A stretch of 64,000 nt of DNA from Serinibacter salmoneus. Its GTDB lineage: Bacteria; Actinomycetota; Actinomycetes; Actinomycetales; Beutenbergiaceae. Below, piece after piece: positions 18,272-26,152 of the stretch (the stretch's first letter is position 1; every line of letters begins with the position of its first letter). The notes below the pieces were generated by a model. The model was given only the letters and a program-made list of their open reading frames with translations. It was not told the DNA's origin and ran no database searches. The DNA lies in the NCBI RefSeq assembly GCF_002563925.1, contig NZ_PDJD01000001.1, forward strand, positions 1-64,000, given 5' to 3'. Position numbers and translations under genes: made by a program.

Positions 18272-19411
18272 TCAGTGCCCGAACGGGGCGGGCGCGGCCA
18301 GCCCCGCCTCGGCACGCACGCGGGTGGCCAGGGGCTCGATGGAACGCAGCGCGTCCACCAGGTCCGGCACCCGCACCTCGAAGGGCATCGCGTGGATGGT
18401 CTCGCCCTCCGCGGTGGCGAGCTCGGCCACCTGACGCAGGCCCGCGACGTCGTCGCCGGCGATCCCGATCTCGGTCAGCGTGTTCGGCAGGCCCACCTTG
18501 GTGGTGAACACGATGAAGTCCTCGATCTCGCTGCTCGGGGCGCCCTCGAGCACGAACTGGGTCAGCGTGCCGATGTTGACCTTCTCCCCGTGGGTCAGGC
18601 CGTGGGTGGAGGGTGCGGCGGTGAGCCCGTTGTGGATGGCATGCGCCGCCGCGAGACCGCCGGACTCGAAACCGACGCCCGAGAGCAGCGTGTTCGCCTC
18701 GATCACCCGCTCCAGGGCGGGGGTGACGATGTTGTGTCGCACGGCGTCGATCGCCGCGAGCGCGTTCTCGTGCAGCATGTCCCAGGAGAGCTTCGCCAGC
18801 GCCGTGCCCGAGGTCGTCGGCAGCGCGCCGGCCATCGTGGCCGCCCGCGCCTCGGCCACCAGGCGGGCCTCCTGCCAGGTCGCGAGCGCGTCACCGAGGC
18901 CACCCACGAGCATCCGCACCGGGGCGTTGGCCACGATCTGGGAGTCCACCAGCACGAGGTCGGGGTTGTGGGGGAAGAAGCGGTACTCCTCGAAGGCGCC
19001 CTCGGCCGTGTAGACCACGGACAGCGCGGAGCACGGGGCATCGGTGGAGGCGACCGTGGGCACCGAGGCCCAGCGGATCCCAGCGATGTGCCCGGCGGCC
19101 TTCGCGGCGTCGATCGCCGAGCCGCCGCCGACTCCCACGAGCACGTCGCTCCCGGTGGCGCGGACCCGCTCGGCGATCCGGTCGATCTGCTCGGCGGTGC
19201 AGTAGCCCGCGAACGTCATCCTCTCGGTGGGCAGCCCCGCGGCCTGGAAGGAGGAGGTCAGTGCGTCACCGACGAAACCCCACACCACGTCGTCGACCAG
19301 CACGAGCGGGCGCTCGCCGATCTGCTTCACGTAGTCGCCGAGGCTGGCGATCGCATCGCGCCCCTGCACGTAGCGGGCCGGAGCGATCAGGGACATCAGG
19401 TGGGAGGACAT
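18272..19411 (-). CDS. gldA: Glycerol dehydrogenase-like, metal-dependent
   Basis: 379 residues of the iron-containing/GldA alcohol dehydrogenase family. Start ATG 19411 is chosen for AAGGAG 6 bases upstream. Visible are the nucleotide-binding GVGGGSAIDAAKA (about 93), VPTVASTDAPCS (about 118), GDALATWQEAR (about 170, metal Asp) and HGLTHGEKVNIGT (about 267, metal His). The family oxidises glycerol to dihydroxyacetone with NAD; related members act on other small polyols. It has no kinase partner nearby. Two inverted repeats at 19512-19559 upstream suggest its own regulator. Confidence 0.88.
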   Translation of the reverse strand: MSSHLMSLIAPARYVQGRDAIASLGDYVKQIGERPLVLVDDVVWGFVGDALTSSFQAAGLPTERMTFAGYCTAEQIDRIAERVRATGSDVLVGVGGGSAIDAAKAAGHIAGIRWASVPTVASTDAPCSALSVVYTAEGAFEEYRFFPHNPDLVLVDSQIVANAPVRMLVGGLGDALATWQEARLVAEARAATMAGALPTTSGTALAKLSWDMLHENALAAIDAVRHNIVTPALERVIEANTLLSGVGFESGGLAAAHAIHNGLTAAPSTHGLTHGEKVNIGTLTQFVLEGAPSSEIEDFIVFTTKVGLPNTLTEIGIAGDDVAGLRQVAELATAEGETIHAMPFEVRVPDLVDALRSIEPLATRVRAEAGLAAPAPFGH

Positions 19412-19511
19412 CGTGACTCCTTCGTCGGGGGGCTCCTTTCCTCCCACCGTGCCCCTCGCGCTGCTGCTGACGGGGGGCCGAAGGTCCCGCGCAACGGCCT
19501 CTGGCACCGAT

Positions 19512-19559
19512 CTGCACCGACGTGCAGGGTCGCGGCCCTGGCGCCGCACGCACGTGCGG
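19512..19559 (-). promoter_or_regulatory. Twin operator-like inverted repeats upstream of gldA
   Basis: CTGCACCGACGTGCAG (19512-19527) and CCGCACGCACGTGCGG (19544-19559) share the pattern GCAC-NN-ACGTGC. Each has 6-base arms around a 4-base centre. Their centres are 32 bases apart, about three helical turns, so two dimers could bind on one face of DNA. They lie 100-150 bases upstream of gldA. Confidence 0.5.
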
Positions 19560-19582
19560 GACGTGCCGGGACCCGCGGCTCG

Positions 19583-19990
19583 TCAATCCCCCGCGCCGGA
19601 GCGTTGCCACGCCTCCGTCGCGAGAGTCCGCAGCAGCTCCAGGTCGATCTCCTCGACCCGTTTGATGTAGAGGCACCCCTTGCCCACGGTGTGCGGGCCG
19701 AGGTCCTCGAACCGCGGGTCGGGGTGGTAGTCGTCCCACAGCCCGTAGATCGTCAGTGCCGCGGCCCGCGGCGACAGGCCCATGACGAACCACTCGTGGG
19801 TGCCGGTGGTATTGGTGTAGGGCTGGCTGCCGTACCCGATGATGCTGGGACCCCACATTCGCGGTGCGGTGCCGGTGATCTCCTCGAAGATCGCCATCAC
19901 GGTGCGGGCATCGGCCACGCGCCGCTGGTTCTTCACCCCCGCGAGGAACTCCTCGATGTCGCCGTCGTTGGCTTGCGTCTTGATGGCCAT
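19583..19990 (-). CDS. DUF1801 (YdhG-like) small protein
   Basis: 135 residues. The N-terminal QANDGDIEEFLAGV, MAIFEEITG and WGPSIIGYGS followed by GLSPRAAALTIYG match the DUF1801 fold. This is a small cytoplasmic domain of unknown biochemical role. Start ATG 19990 fits the family N-terminus, MAIKTQ. The gene lies between lysE and gldA, all on the minus strand, but the gaps of 82 and 171 bases make one operon uncertain. Confidence 0.85.
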   Translation of the reverse strand: MAIKTQANDGDIEEFLAGVKNQRRVADARTVMAIFEEITGTAPRMWGPSIIGYGSQPYTNTTGTHEWFVMGLSPRAAALTIYGLWDDYHPDPRFEDLGPHTVGKGCLYIKRVEEIDLELLRTLATEAWQRSGAGD

Positions 19991-20072
19991 CTGCTCACTG
20001 TGGCACGGCGGTCCGACATCGCGGCAGGTGCCCGCGCGGACGTGCACACCACGCGGGGCCTGTCGGCCTGCG

Positions 20073-20729
20073 TCAGCCGGCCAGGTCCAGCAGGAGCCGG
20101 ATCGCCAGGGTCGCCATGACCAGGGCGATGATCGAGTCGAAGACGCGCCACGCCGTCGGGCGCTGGAACACCGGTGCCAGCGCCCGGGCGCCCAGGCCGA
20201 GGGCGCTGAACCACAGGATGCTCCCGGCCATGGCGCCGCCGGCGAACACCCACGGCTGGGCGTAGCTCGCGGAGACCGAGCCGAGCAGCACCACCGTGTC
20301 GAGGTAGACGTGCGGGTTGAGCCAGGTCAGGGCGAGGGCGGTCAGCGCCACGGCGGTCACGGGCTTGGTCGCCACGGCGACACCCGCGCGGGGTCCACCG
20401 TCCGCCGGGACGTCGCAGGCACCCGACTCGGTCACCTCCAGGGCCTCCGGCCGCCACGCGCGGCGGGCCGCGAGCACGGCGTACCCCAGCAGCACGGCCG
20501 CCCCGGCGAGCGTCACGAGCCGCAGCAGCACGGGGTGGGAGGAGATGAAACCGCCGACCCCCGCGGTCCCGACGCCGATGAGCACCAGGTCGCTGAGCGC
20601 GCAGATCGCGATGACCACGCCCACGTGCTCCCGGCGCAGCCCCTGGCGCAGGACGAAGGCGTTCTGCGCGCCGATGGCGACGATGAGGCCGAGTCCGAAG
20701 CCGAGCCCGGCGAGGGCGGTGGTGACCAT
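20073..20729 (-). CDS. lysE: LysE/ArgO-type amino acid exporter
   Basis: 218 residues with about six membrane helices. The hallmark IGAQNAFVLRQGLRREHV lies at about 19-36 and ALTWLNPHVYLDTVVLLG at about 136-153. LysE/ArgO proteins export lysine and arginine when these accumulate, for example after peptide uptake. It is divergent from a LysG/ArgP-type regulator, the arrangement known from Corynebacterium glutamicum, which supports the substrate assignment. Confidence 0.9.
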   Translation of the reverse strand: MVTTALAGLGFGLGLIVAIGAQNAFVLRQGLRREHVGVVIAICALSDLVLIGVGTAGVGGFISSHPVLLRLVTLAGAAVLLGYAVLAARRAWRPEALEVTESGACDVPADGGPRAGVAVATKPVTAVALTALALTWLNPHVYLDTVVLLGSVSASYAQPWVFAGGAMAGSILWFSALGLGARALAPVFQRPTAWRVFDSIIALVMATLAIRLLLDLAG

Positions 20730-20814
20730 GGCCTCGACGCTACGGGCACCGCCCAGTGCAGTCCAGCGAAGGATTCTGCGGGATCTGAAGGAACGCTTCA
20801 TCTAGGGTGGCGGC
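20730..20814. promoter_or_regulatory. Divergent lysE/lysG control region
   Basis: An 85-base shared region. On the plus strand TAGGGT (20803-20808) lies exactly 6 bases before the lysG ATG, so the lysG mRNA is probably leaderless. The LysR-type protein would bind here to activate lysE. I could not pick out a clear T-N11-A palindrome. Confidence 0.55.
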
Positions 20815-21678
20815 ATGGAGTGGGACCTCGCCCAGTTGCGCACGTTCGCCGAGGTCGTCGAGCGCGGGAGCCTCGAGGCCGCGGCGGCGTCGCTGCATCT
20901 GACCCCCAGCGCCGTCAGCCAGCGCATCCGTGCCCTGGAGCACGCCGTCGGCGCCGTGCTGCTGCAGCGCAGGCGGCCGGTGCGGGCCACGCCCGCGGGG
21001 GAGCGGGTGCTGCTGCTGGCGCGCCAGATGACCGCGCTGGCGCGCGAGGCCGATGCGGACCTCTCCGGCCCGGGCGCCGAACTGCCGGTGGTGCGGATCG
21101 GCGTCAACGCGGACTCGCTCGCCACCTGGGTGCTGCCGGCGTTGGCGCCCCTCGCGCCGCGGATGCGGCTGGAACTCGTGCGGGGTGACCAGGACACCAC
21201 GGCGGCGCTGCTGCGCGAGGGGGCGGTGATGGCCGCGATCACCAGTGAGGCGCGGGCGGTGCAGGGCTGCCGCGCCGAGGTGCTCGGGGCGATGCGGTAC
21301 CTGCCGGTCGCCGCGCCCTCGTTGCTGGCGCGTGGGTTCGCCGATCTCGGGTCGCTCCCCGTGGTGGTGTACGACGGCGATGATCGCCTCCAGGACGAGG
21401 CCCTCGCGGCCGCGGGGGTCGCCTCGCTGACGCCACCGCGGCACTACGTGCCGGCCTCCACCCAGTACGCCGAGGCCGTGCGGATGGGCCTCGGGTGGGG
21501 GATGGTGCCGCAGGTCCAGCTGGCCGATTGGCCGCCGGGTGCGGTGGAACCCGTGCGCGGGCTGGACGGGGTGGACGTGGTGCTGCACTGGCAGCAGTGG
21601 CGCACCGCGCCCGCGGCTCTGGAGGAGGCCGCGCAGGCGCTGCGTGCTGCGGCGGCCCGCGCCCTGCGTCCCCTCTGA
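20815..21678 (+). CDS. lysG: LysR-type regulator, LysG/ArgP group
   Basis: 287 residues. The N-terminal winged HTH reads LAQLRTFAEVVERGSLEAAA and LTPSAVSQRIRALEHAVGAV, and the effector domain begins around 88. The opening MEWDLAQLRTF and the HYVPASTQYAEAVRMGLGWG segment (about 204-223) match ArgP/LysG. In the family, lysine, arginine or histidine act as coinducers. It lies head-to-head with the exporter gene. Confidence 0.9.
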   Translation: MEWDLAQLRTFAEVVERGSLEAAAASLHLTPSAVSQRIRALEHAVGAVLLQRRRPVRATPAGERVLLLARQMTALAREADADLSGPGAELPVVRIGVNADSLATWVLPALAPLAPRMRLELVRGDQDTTAALLREGAVMAAITSEARAVQGCRAEVLGAMRYLPVAAPSLLARGFADLGSLPVVVYDGDDRLQDEALAAAGVASLTPPRHYVPASTQYAEAVRMGLGWGMVPQVQLADWPPGAVEPVRGLDGVDVVLHWQQWRTAPAALEEAAQALRAAAARALRPL

Positions 21679-21695
21679 CGGCGCCCCCAGCCTTC

Positions 21696-21783
21696 GCGAG
21701 GTGGTTCTGCAGGTACCACGAGGTGGTTCTGCGGGCGCCGCGAGGTGGTTCTGCAGGTACCGCGAGCAGGTTCTGCAGGTCCT
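21696..21783. repeat. Four tandem copies of a 22-base unit
   Basis: The unit GCGAGGTGGTTCTGCAGGTACC starts at 21696, 21718, 21740 and 21762. Units 1 and 3 are identical, unit 2 differs at several bases and unit 4 is the most diverged. There are no spacers. The period is not a multiple of three, and no credible gene crosses it. It lies between lysG and a TetR gene. Confidence 0.85.
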
Positions 21784-21789
21784 TTCTTC

Positions 21790-21830
21790 GCGCGAGAGGA
21801 CCCCGCGGCACCTTCGGAGTCCTCTCGCGC
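21790..21830 (+). terminator. Hairpin downstream of the tandem repeat
   Basis: GCGCGAGAGGAC and GTCCTCTCGCGC form a perfect 12-base stem with a 17-base loop, ending 10 bases before the -10 box of the TetR gene. It probably ends lysG transcription. Confidence 0.6.
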
Positions 21831-21851
21831 TGGGGGATCTAGGCTCGGGGG

Positions 21852-22454
21852 GTGAGTAGGGACGCCAGCGAACCCCGCGGGCCCGGACGACGCCCGGCGG
21901 GCCAGGACACCCGCGGCGCCGTGCTGCGGGCCGCCCGGGAGGAGTTCGCCGAGAAGGGCGTGGACGGTGCCTCGATGCGTTCGATCGCGCGCCGCGCGGG
22001 CGTGGATCCCGGAACGGTGCGGCACTGGTTCGCCAATCGCGAGGAACTCGTGGCCGCCAGCGTGATCCCCCGCGAACTCAACCCCGCCGAGCAGATCCGG
22101 ATCCTGTCCGCGCCCGGGCTCACCGGTCTGGGTCGACGCATCGCGGAGACCGTGCTCGGGGCCTGGGACGAGGAGGGAGGCCCCGCCCGGTTCCGGATCC
22201 TCGTGGCCGGCCTGAGCTCCACGGACATGCACGACGTGCTCGCCCCGATCCTGGAGCGCTCGGTGATCCCCACCGTCTCCGACCTCGTTCCGGATCCCGA
22301 TCCGCGGCGCTTCGTCCTCGTGCTGAACCTCCTCGGCGGCACCCTCCTGATGCGCCACGTGTTCCGGATCGAGCCCACCGCATCCCTCCCGCTGGAGGTG
22401 CTGGTGGCCACCGTGGGGGACGCGATCCAGCGCGCCCTGGAGGACCCGCTGTAG
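21852..22454 (+). CDS. TetR-family regulator
   Basis: 200 residues from GTG 21852. The TetR N-terminal domain is clear: RGAVLRAAREEFAEKGVDG, then SMRSIARRAGVDPGTVRHWF with the recognition helix (about 43-62). The C-terminal domain should bind a ligand. TAGGCT (21840-21845) lies 6 bases before the start, indicating a leaderless mRNA. An ABC-2 exporter follows 46 bases downstream, so it probably controls that exporter. Confidence 0.9.
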   Translation: MSRDASEPRGPGRRPAGQDTRGAVLRAAREEFAEKGVDGASMRSIARRAGVDPGTVRHWFANREELVAASVIPRELNPAEQIRILSAPGLTGLGRRIAETVLGAWDEEGGPARFRILVAGLSSTDMHDVLAPILERSVIPTVSDLVPDPDPRRFVLVLNLLGGTLLMRHVFRIEPTASLPLEVLVATVGDAIQRALEDPL

Positions 22455-22500
22455 GCGCCCCCCTTGCCGTCGGCGCCGCGCGAGGCGCATAATTCCTCGC

Positions 22501-23286
22501 ATGGTGAAAAACCAGGCCGGGCGGCACGCCGCACCGCCCACCTCCGAGACCCCCGCGGTCCGCATCGCGGATCTCGTGGTGCGCCGCGGGAAGCGCCAGG
22601 TGATCGCCGGCCTGACCCTGACCATGGAGTCCGGCCGCATCACCGGGCTGCTCGGCCCCTCCGGCTCCGGCAAGTCCACCCTGATGCGCGCGATCGTGGG
22701 GGTGCAGGACCATGTCACCGGCACCCTGGAGGTGCTCGGCAGGCCCGCCGGTACCCCCGCGCTGCGCCGCGAGGTCGGCTATGCCACGCAGTCCGCCTCC
22801 ACCTACGCCGACCTGTCCGTCCGCGCCAACCTGCAGTACTTCGCCGCCCTGTACGGGGCCCCGGCGAGCCGCGTGACCGAGGTGATCGACGCCGTCGGGC
22901 TCACCGATCACGCGAGCAACGCCGTCGGTGCCCTCTCCGGTGGTCAGGCCAACCGGGTCTCCCTCGCCGCCGCCCTGATCAGCCGGCCCGCGCTCCTCGT
23001 GCTCGACGAGCCCACCGTGGGCCTGGATCCCGTGCTGCGCCGGGACCTGTGGAGCATGTTCCGCGATCTGCGCGACGCCGGGACCACGCTGCTGGTCTCC
23101 TCCCACGTGATGGACGAGGCCACCCAGTGCGACCGCCTCGTGTTGCTGCGCCGCGGCGCGGTCCTCACCCACACCACCCCCGCCGAGCTCCTCGCGAGCA
23201 CCGGCGCCGCCGACGCCGAGTCGGCGTTCCTCGCGCTCATCGACCGGGCGGAATCGCCCACCACGGGGAAGGGGACGGACGCATGA
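22501..23286 (+). CDS. ABC-2 type exporter ATP-binding protein
   Basis: 261 residues. Walker A GPSGSGKSTL (about 51-60), a Q-loop ATQSAS, signature LSGGQANRVSLAAAL (about 146), Walker B LLVLDEPTVGLDP (about 164) and the H-loop SSHVMDEATQC are all intact. It is a DrrA/CcmA-like subunit that powers export or resistance. CATAAT lies 7 bases before the ATG. The stop overlaps the permease start (ATGA). Confidence 0.93.
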   Translation: MVKNQAGRHAAPPTSETPAVRIADLVVRRGKRQVIAGLTLTMESGRITGLLGPSGSGKSTLMRAIVGVQDHVTGTLEVLGRPAGTPALRREVGYATQSASTYADLSVRANLQYFAALYGAPASRVTEVIDAVGLTDHASNAVGALSGGQANRVSLAAALISRPALLVLDEPTVGLDPVLRRDLWSMFRDLRDAGTTLLVSSHVMDEATQCDRLVLLRRGAVLTHTTPAELLASTGAADAESAFLALIDRAESPTTGKGTDA

Positions 23287-24011
23287 ACGCCGGACTGCTG
23301 CTGGCCACCACCGCGCGGGTGGGGCGCCAACTCCTCGCCGACAAGCGCACGATCGCCATCGTGGTGGTGCTGCCGTGCGTGATCCTGGGCCTCATCGCCT
23401 GGATGTTCGACGGCACCCCGGTGCTGGACCAGTTCGGTCCCGTCCTCGTGGGGATCTTCCCGCTCATCGTCATGTTCCTGGTCACCAGCGTGGCCACGCT
23501 GCGCGAGCGCTCCTCGGGCACCCTCGAGCGGCTGATGACCACCCCGCTCGGGCGCGGCGACTTCGTGGTCGGCTACGCGTTGGCGTTCGGGGCGCTCGCG
23601 ATCCTGCAGGCCGCCGTGGTGGTCGGATTCACGCTGCTGGTCGGGATGGACGTCAAGGGATCGATCGGCCTGCTGATCCTCGTGGCCGTGCTCAACGCCC
23701 TGCTCGGCTGCTGCCTGGGCCTGGCGGGATCCTCCCTGGCGCGCACCGAGTTCCAGGCCGTGCAACTCATGCCGGTCTTCATCTTCCCCCAGCTCATCGT
23801 CTGCGGACTGCTGATGCCGCGAGACCAGATGCCGCAGGTGCTGGAGTGGATCTCGCGGGTGCTGCCCCTGACCTACGCGGTCGAGGCGATGCAGGACATC
23901 GCCCAGGGGCTGCCGTGGTCGGACATCGCCGGGGCCGTGGTGGTGATGCTGCTCTGGCTGGCGATCGCGATGATCGGCGGCGCGGTCACCCTGCGGCGCC
24001 GCACCCCCTGA
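23283..24011 (+). CDS. ABC-2 type exporter permease
   Basis: 242 residues with six predicted membrane helices, beginning with IAIVVVLPCVILGLIAWMF. TLRERSSGTLERLMTTPLGR (about 79-98) is the classic ABC-2 coupling motif, and VLPLTYAVEAMQDI is a common C-terminal element. It forms the channel with the preceding ATPase. The exported compound is unknown. Confidence 0.92.
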   Translation: MNAGLLLATTARVGRQLLADKRTIAIVVVLPCVILGLIAWMFDGTPVLDQFGPVLVGIFPLIVMFLVTSVATLRERSSGTLERLMTTPLGRGDFVVGYALAFGALAILQAAVVVGFTLLVGMDVKGSIGLLILVAVLNALLGCCLGLAGSSLARTEFQAVQLMPVFIFPQLIVCGLLMPRDQMPQVLEWISRVLPLTYAVEAMQDIAQGLPWSDIAGAVVVMLLWLAIAMIGGAVTLRRRTP

Positions 24012-24029
24012 GCCCCACCTGAGCCACTC

Positions 24030-24374
24030 CTACTCGCGCTCCAGCCGGCGTCGCCGCATCAGGACCGCTCCGGTCCCGAGCAGCCCTCCGGCCACGGCGA
24101 GGGCCACGACGGCGTCGCTCACCCCGGTCCCGGGCAGTTGCCCGGGTGGGGTGGGAGCGGGCGTCGGGGACGCGCTCCCGGTCGGTGTCGGCGGATGCTC
24201 GGCCGGCGGATCGGTCGGCGGATCGGTCGGCAACGGCGTGGGAGTCGGCACGATCGCCACATCGACCGCCACCTGCCCGTCCTCGACGGGCTGCGATGCG
24301 GCGATGCTCGCCGGTCCGGCGGTGAGCAGGGCAAGCAGCGTGAGCGACGCCATCAGCGGGCGGGGGCGCCTCAT
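24030..24374 (-). CDS. Small LPxTG-anchored surface protein (CscD-like)
   Basis: 114 residues. A signal peptide at about 1-26 (SLTLLALLTAGPASIAAS) precedes about 50 residues dominated by Pro, Thr and Asp. The sorting signal follows: LPGTG (about 80-84), a hydrophobic helix and the tail RRRRLERE. A sortase would link the Thr to peptidoglycan, leaving a short proline-rich stalk with no folded head. The start overlaps the stop of the DUF916-like gene (ATGA). The small LPxTG protein beside WxL and DUF916 genes matches the CscD component of csc surface clusters. Confidence 0.85.
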   Translation of the reverse strand: MRRPRPLMASLTLLALLTAGPASIAASQPVEDGQVAVDVAIVPTPTPLPTDPPTDPPAEHPPTPTGSASPTPAPTPPGQLPGTGVSDAVVALAVAGGLLGTGAVLMRRRRLERE

Positions 24375-25426
24375 CGGGCAGCCGCCTCGGCCGGATCGGG
24401 TGCCCCACCCTCGGCGCGTCCCTGTGCACGCGCCTCCGCCAGCATCGCGCGTAGCCGCCGCCGTCGCCGACGGCCCGAGTCGACCAGGGCCAGCACGATC
24501 AGGGCGATGCCGGCGAGCGTGAACAGTTGCGGCAGGGGCAGCGCCCAGGTGGTCGTGGCGGAGGAGACGATGACCGGAGTCACCTCGTCGGCGGAGCCCT
24601 CCAGGGTGACCTCGGTGGTGAGCGGGCCGAGCGGCCACACCCCCTGGAGGCGGGCGGTGACGACCTGACTGTCGCCCGGCAGCAGCTCGATCCGCTCGGC
24701 GCCGTCGGTGAACCCCAGCGGGGCGCTCGCGCCACCCGCGCTCGCCTCACCGGCGACGTCGAGGGCCACATTCCCCGCGTTGGCCAGGGTGACGGTCACG
24801 TCGAGCGCGCCGGGTCGCAGCGGGTTCCACTCGGTGTCGTAGGTGGCACTCAGGCCCGGCGCGGTGAGGGCCGGGACGATCTCGCCGGTCACGCGGGTGA
24901 GGACGCGGAACCCGACCCGGGAGTCCACGCGCACGGACTGCCCCTCGGCGTCGGCGCCGAGGTAGGCGAGGGAGGCCGCGACCCCCGCGGCGTGGTCCCC
25001 CGGGGTGGCGTTCTCCGGCACGGTGACGGTGAACGGGACGATCGCGGTCTCGCCGCTGGCCACGTCCACCGACTCGGGGATGTCGATCCAGGTGCCCGCG
25101 CCGGTGGAGTCGTGGTCCGCGGGCAGCATCGTGAAATAGCCGGCGTCGGTGAAGTAGGCGTCCGCGCCCTCCAGGGCGAACGTGGCGTCCACCGCGGAGA
25201 GATTGCGCACCGCGAGGTACTCCTGGACGCTCTCGCCCGGGTCCATTTCCTGCTCGATCCAACTGCGGTCGTCGGGCCCCTCGGCGGTGGCGGGATCCAC
25301 CGCCCAGGTGATCGTGGGGGCCTCCTGCCCGGAGGCTGCGGCCGGCGCCGCGACCAGGGCGGCCGCCAGGGCAGTGATCAGGGTGAGGGGGGCGAGGCCC
25401 GCGGTGATCGCGGTGACGCGTGGCAT
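24371..25426 (-). CDS. DUF916/WxL-interacting-like membrane-anchored protein (CscA-like)
   Basis: 351 residues. A signal peptide ends near APAAASG. An N-terminal Ig-like domain holds the DUF916-like pattern IEQEMDPGESVQEYLAVRN and IVPFTVTVPENATPGDHAAG. A second beta domain follows (about 185-285). A C-terminal helix near LPQLFTLAGIALIVLALVD then leads into a basic cytoplasmic tail. In Bacilli such proteins interact with WxL-domain partners on the cell surface. It lies between a WxL-like gene and the small LPxTG gene, which fits a three-part surface complex. Confidence 0.75.
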   Translation of the reverse strand: MPRVTAITAGLAPLTLITALAAALVAAPAAASGQEAPTITWAVDPATAEGPDDRSWIEQEMDPGESVQEYLAVRNLSAVDATFALEGADAYFTDAGYFTMLPADHDSTGAGTWIDIPESVDVASGETAIVPFTVTVPENATPGDHAAGVAASLAYLGADAEGQSVRVDSRVGFRVLTRVTGEIVPALTAPGLSATYDTEWNPLRPGALDVTVTLANAGNVALDVAGEASAGGASAPLGFTDGAERIELLPGDSQVVTARLQGVWPLGPLTTEVTLEGSADEVTPVIVSSATTTWALPLPQLFTLAGIALIVLALVDSGRRRRRRLRAMLAEARAQGRAEGGAPDPAEAAAR

Positions 25427-25453
25427 GGGTACTCCGTGGTCAGGGGCGGGGAG

Positions 25454-25489
25454 GCCGGGTGGGGGCGCCGACCGGTGCCCCCACCCGGC
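25454..25489 (-). terminator. Hairpin between WxL-like and DUF916-like genes
   Basis: GCCGGGTGGGGGC and GCCCCCACCCGGC form a perfect 13-base stem just after the WxL-like stop. Within one gene group it may attenuate rather than end transcription. Confidence 0.55.
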
Positions 25490-25495
25490 GATCGG

Positions 25496-26098
25496 TCACT
25501 CGAAGAGCGAGAGCGTCATGACCGAGGAGTAGTCCCCGGGCGCGACGGTGGTCTCGGTCTTCAGCGTCAGGTCGGCGGTGGCGGACCACTGACCCTCCTC
25601 CGCGACGGCGGCCGACTGCCAGGCACCGGTGAGCAGCACCTCGTCGGTCAGGCCCGGCCCGCCGTCCAGGGCCGGGTCCACCGGGTCACCCTCGATCACC
25701 GCGCCGAGGTCACCGGCGTCCACCATCCGCGGGGTCCAGCCGAGGTTGTCCGCGGAGATGGTGTCGCCGCCGCCGGTGGTGAAGTCCGAGGAGGACCCCA
25801 TCACGAACCAGGAGACGGTCGGGTCGATCTCGTCGGCGCTGCGGGTGTCGGTCACGGTGACGGTCGGCAGTTCGCCGGTGAACACGCGCGCGGTGGCGTC
25901 GGAGCCGTTCTCGGTCAGGGCCACCGAGTCGGCGGCCACGCTCATCGCGAGCACGCCGGGCTCCTCGATCGGGGTGATGCCGACCGTGACATCGACCCCG
26001 GAGGTGTCGTGCTCGGTATCGGCCAGGGCCATCGAGCCGACTCCGAGGAGCAGGACGGCGCCGCTCCCGGCGGCGAGGGTACGTAGCGTCTTTGCCAT
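25496..26098 (-). CDS. WxL-like secreted surface protein (CscB/C-like)
   Basis: 200 residues from ATG 26098, chosen for GAGGAA 8 bases upstream. A signal peptide covers about 1-26. The mature domain follows the WxL layout: a TVTVTDTR strand (about 85), then SWFVMGSSSDF (about 99) in the place of the first W-x-L, LGWTPRMV (about 120), and a C-terminal YSSVMTLSLFE where WxL domains end in a W-T-L strand. The tryptophan motifs are degenerate, so I call it WxL-like. Such domains bind peptidoglycan non-covalently. Its neighbours encode DUF916-like and LPxTG proteins. Confidence 0.7.
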   Translation of the reverse strand: MAKTLRTLAAGSGAVLLLGVGSMALADTEHDTSGVDVTVGITPIEEPGVLAMSVAADSVALTENGSDATARVFTGELPTVTVTDTRSADEIDPTVSWFVMGSSSDFTTGGGDTISADNLGWTPRMVDAGDLGAVIEGDPVDPALDGGPGLTDEVLLTGAWQSAAVAEEGQWSATADLTLKTETTVAPGDYSSVMTLSLFE

Positions 26099-26152
26099 GG
26101 GTTGATTCCTCACGTGATGGGTACTGCGTGGTGGATGGATGGTGCCGTGGTG

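Noticed and set aside
21696-21783. CRISPR array
   Set aside because: The 22-base units are directly adjacent with no spacers, and no cas gene is present.
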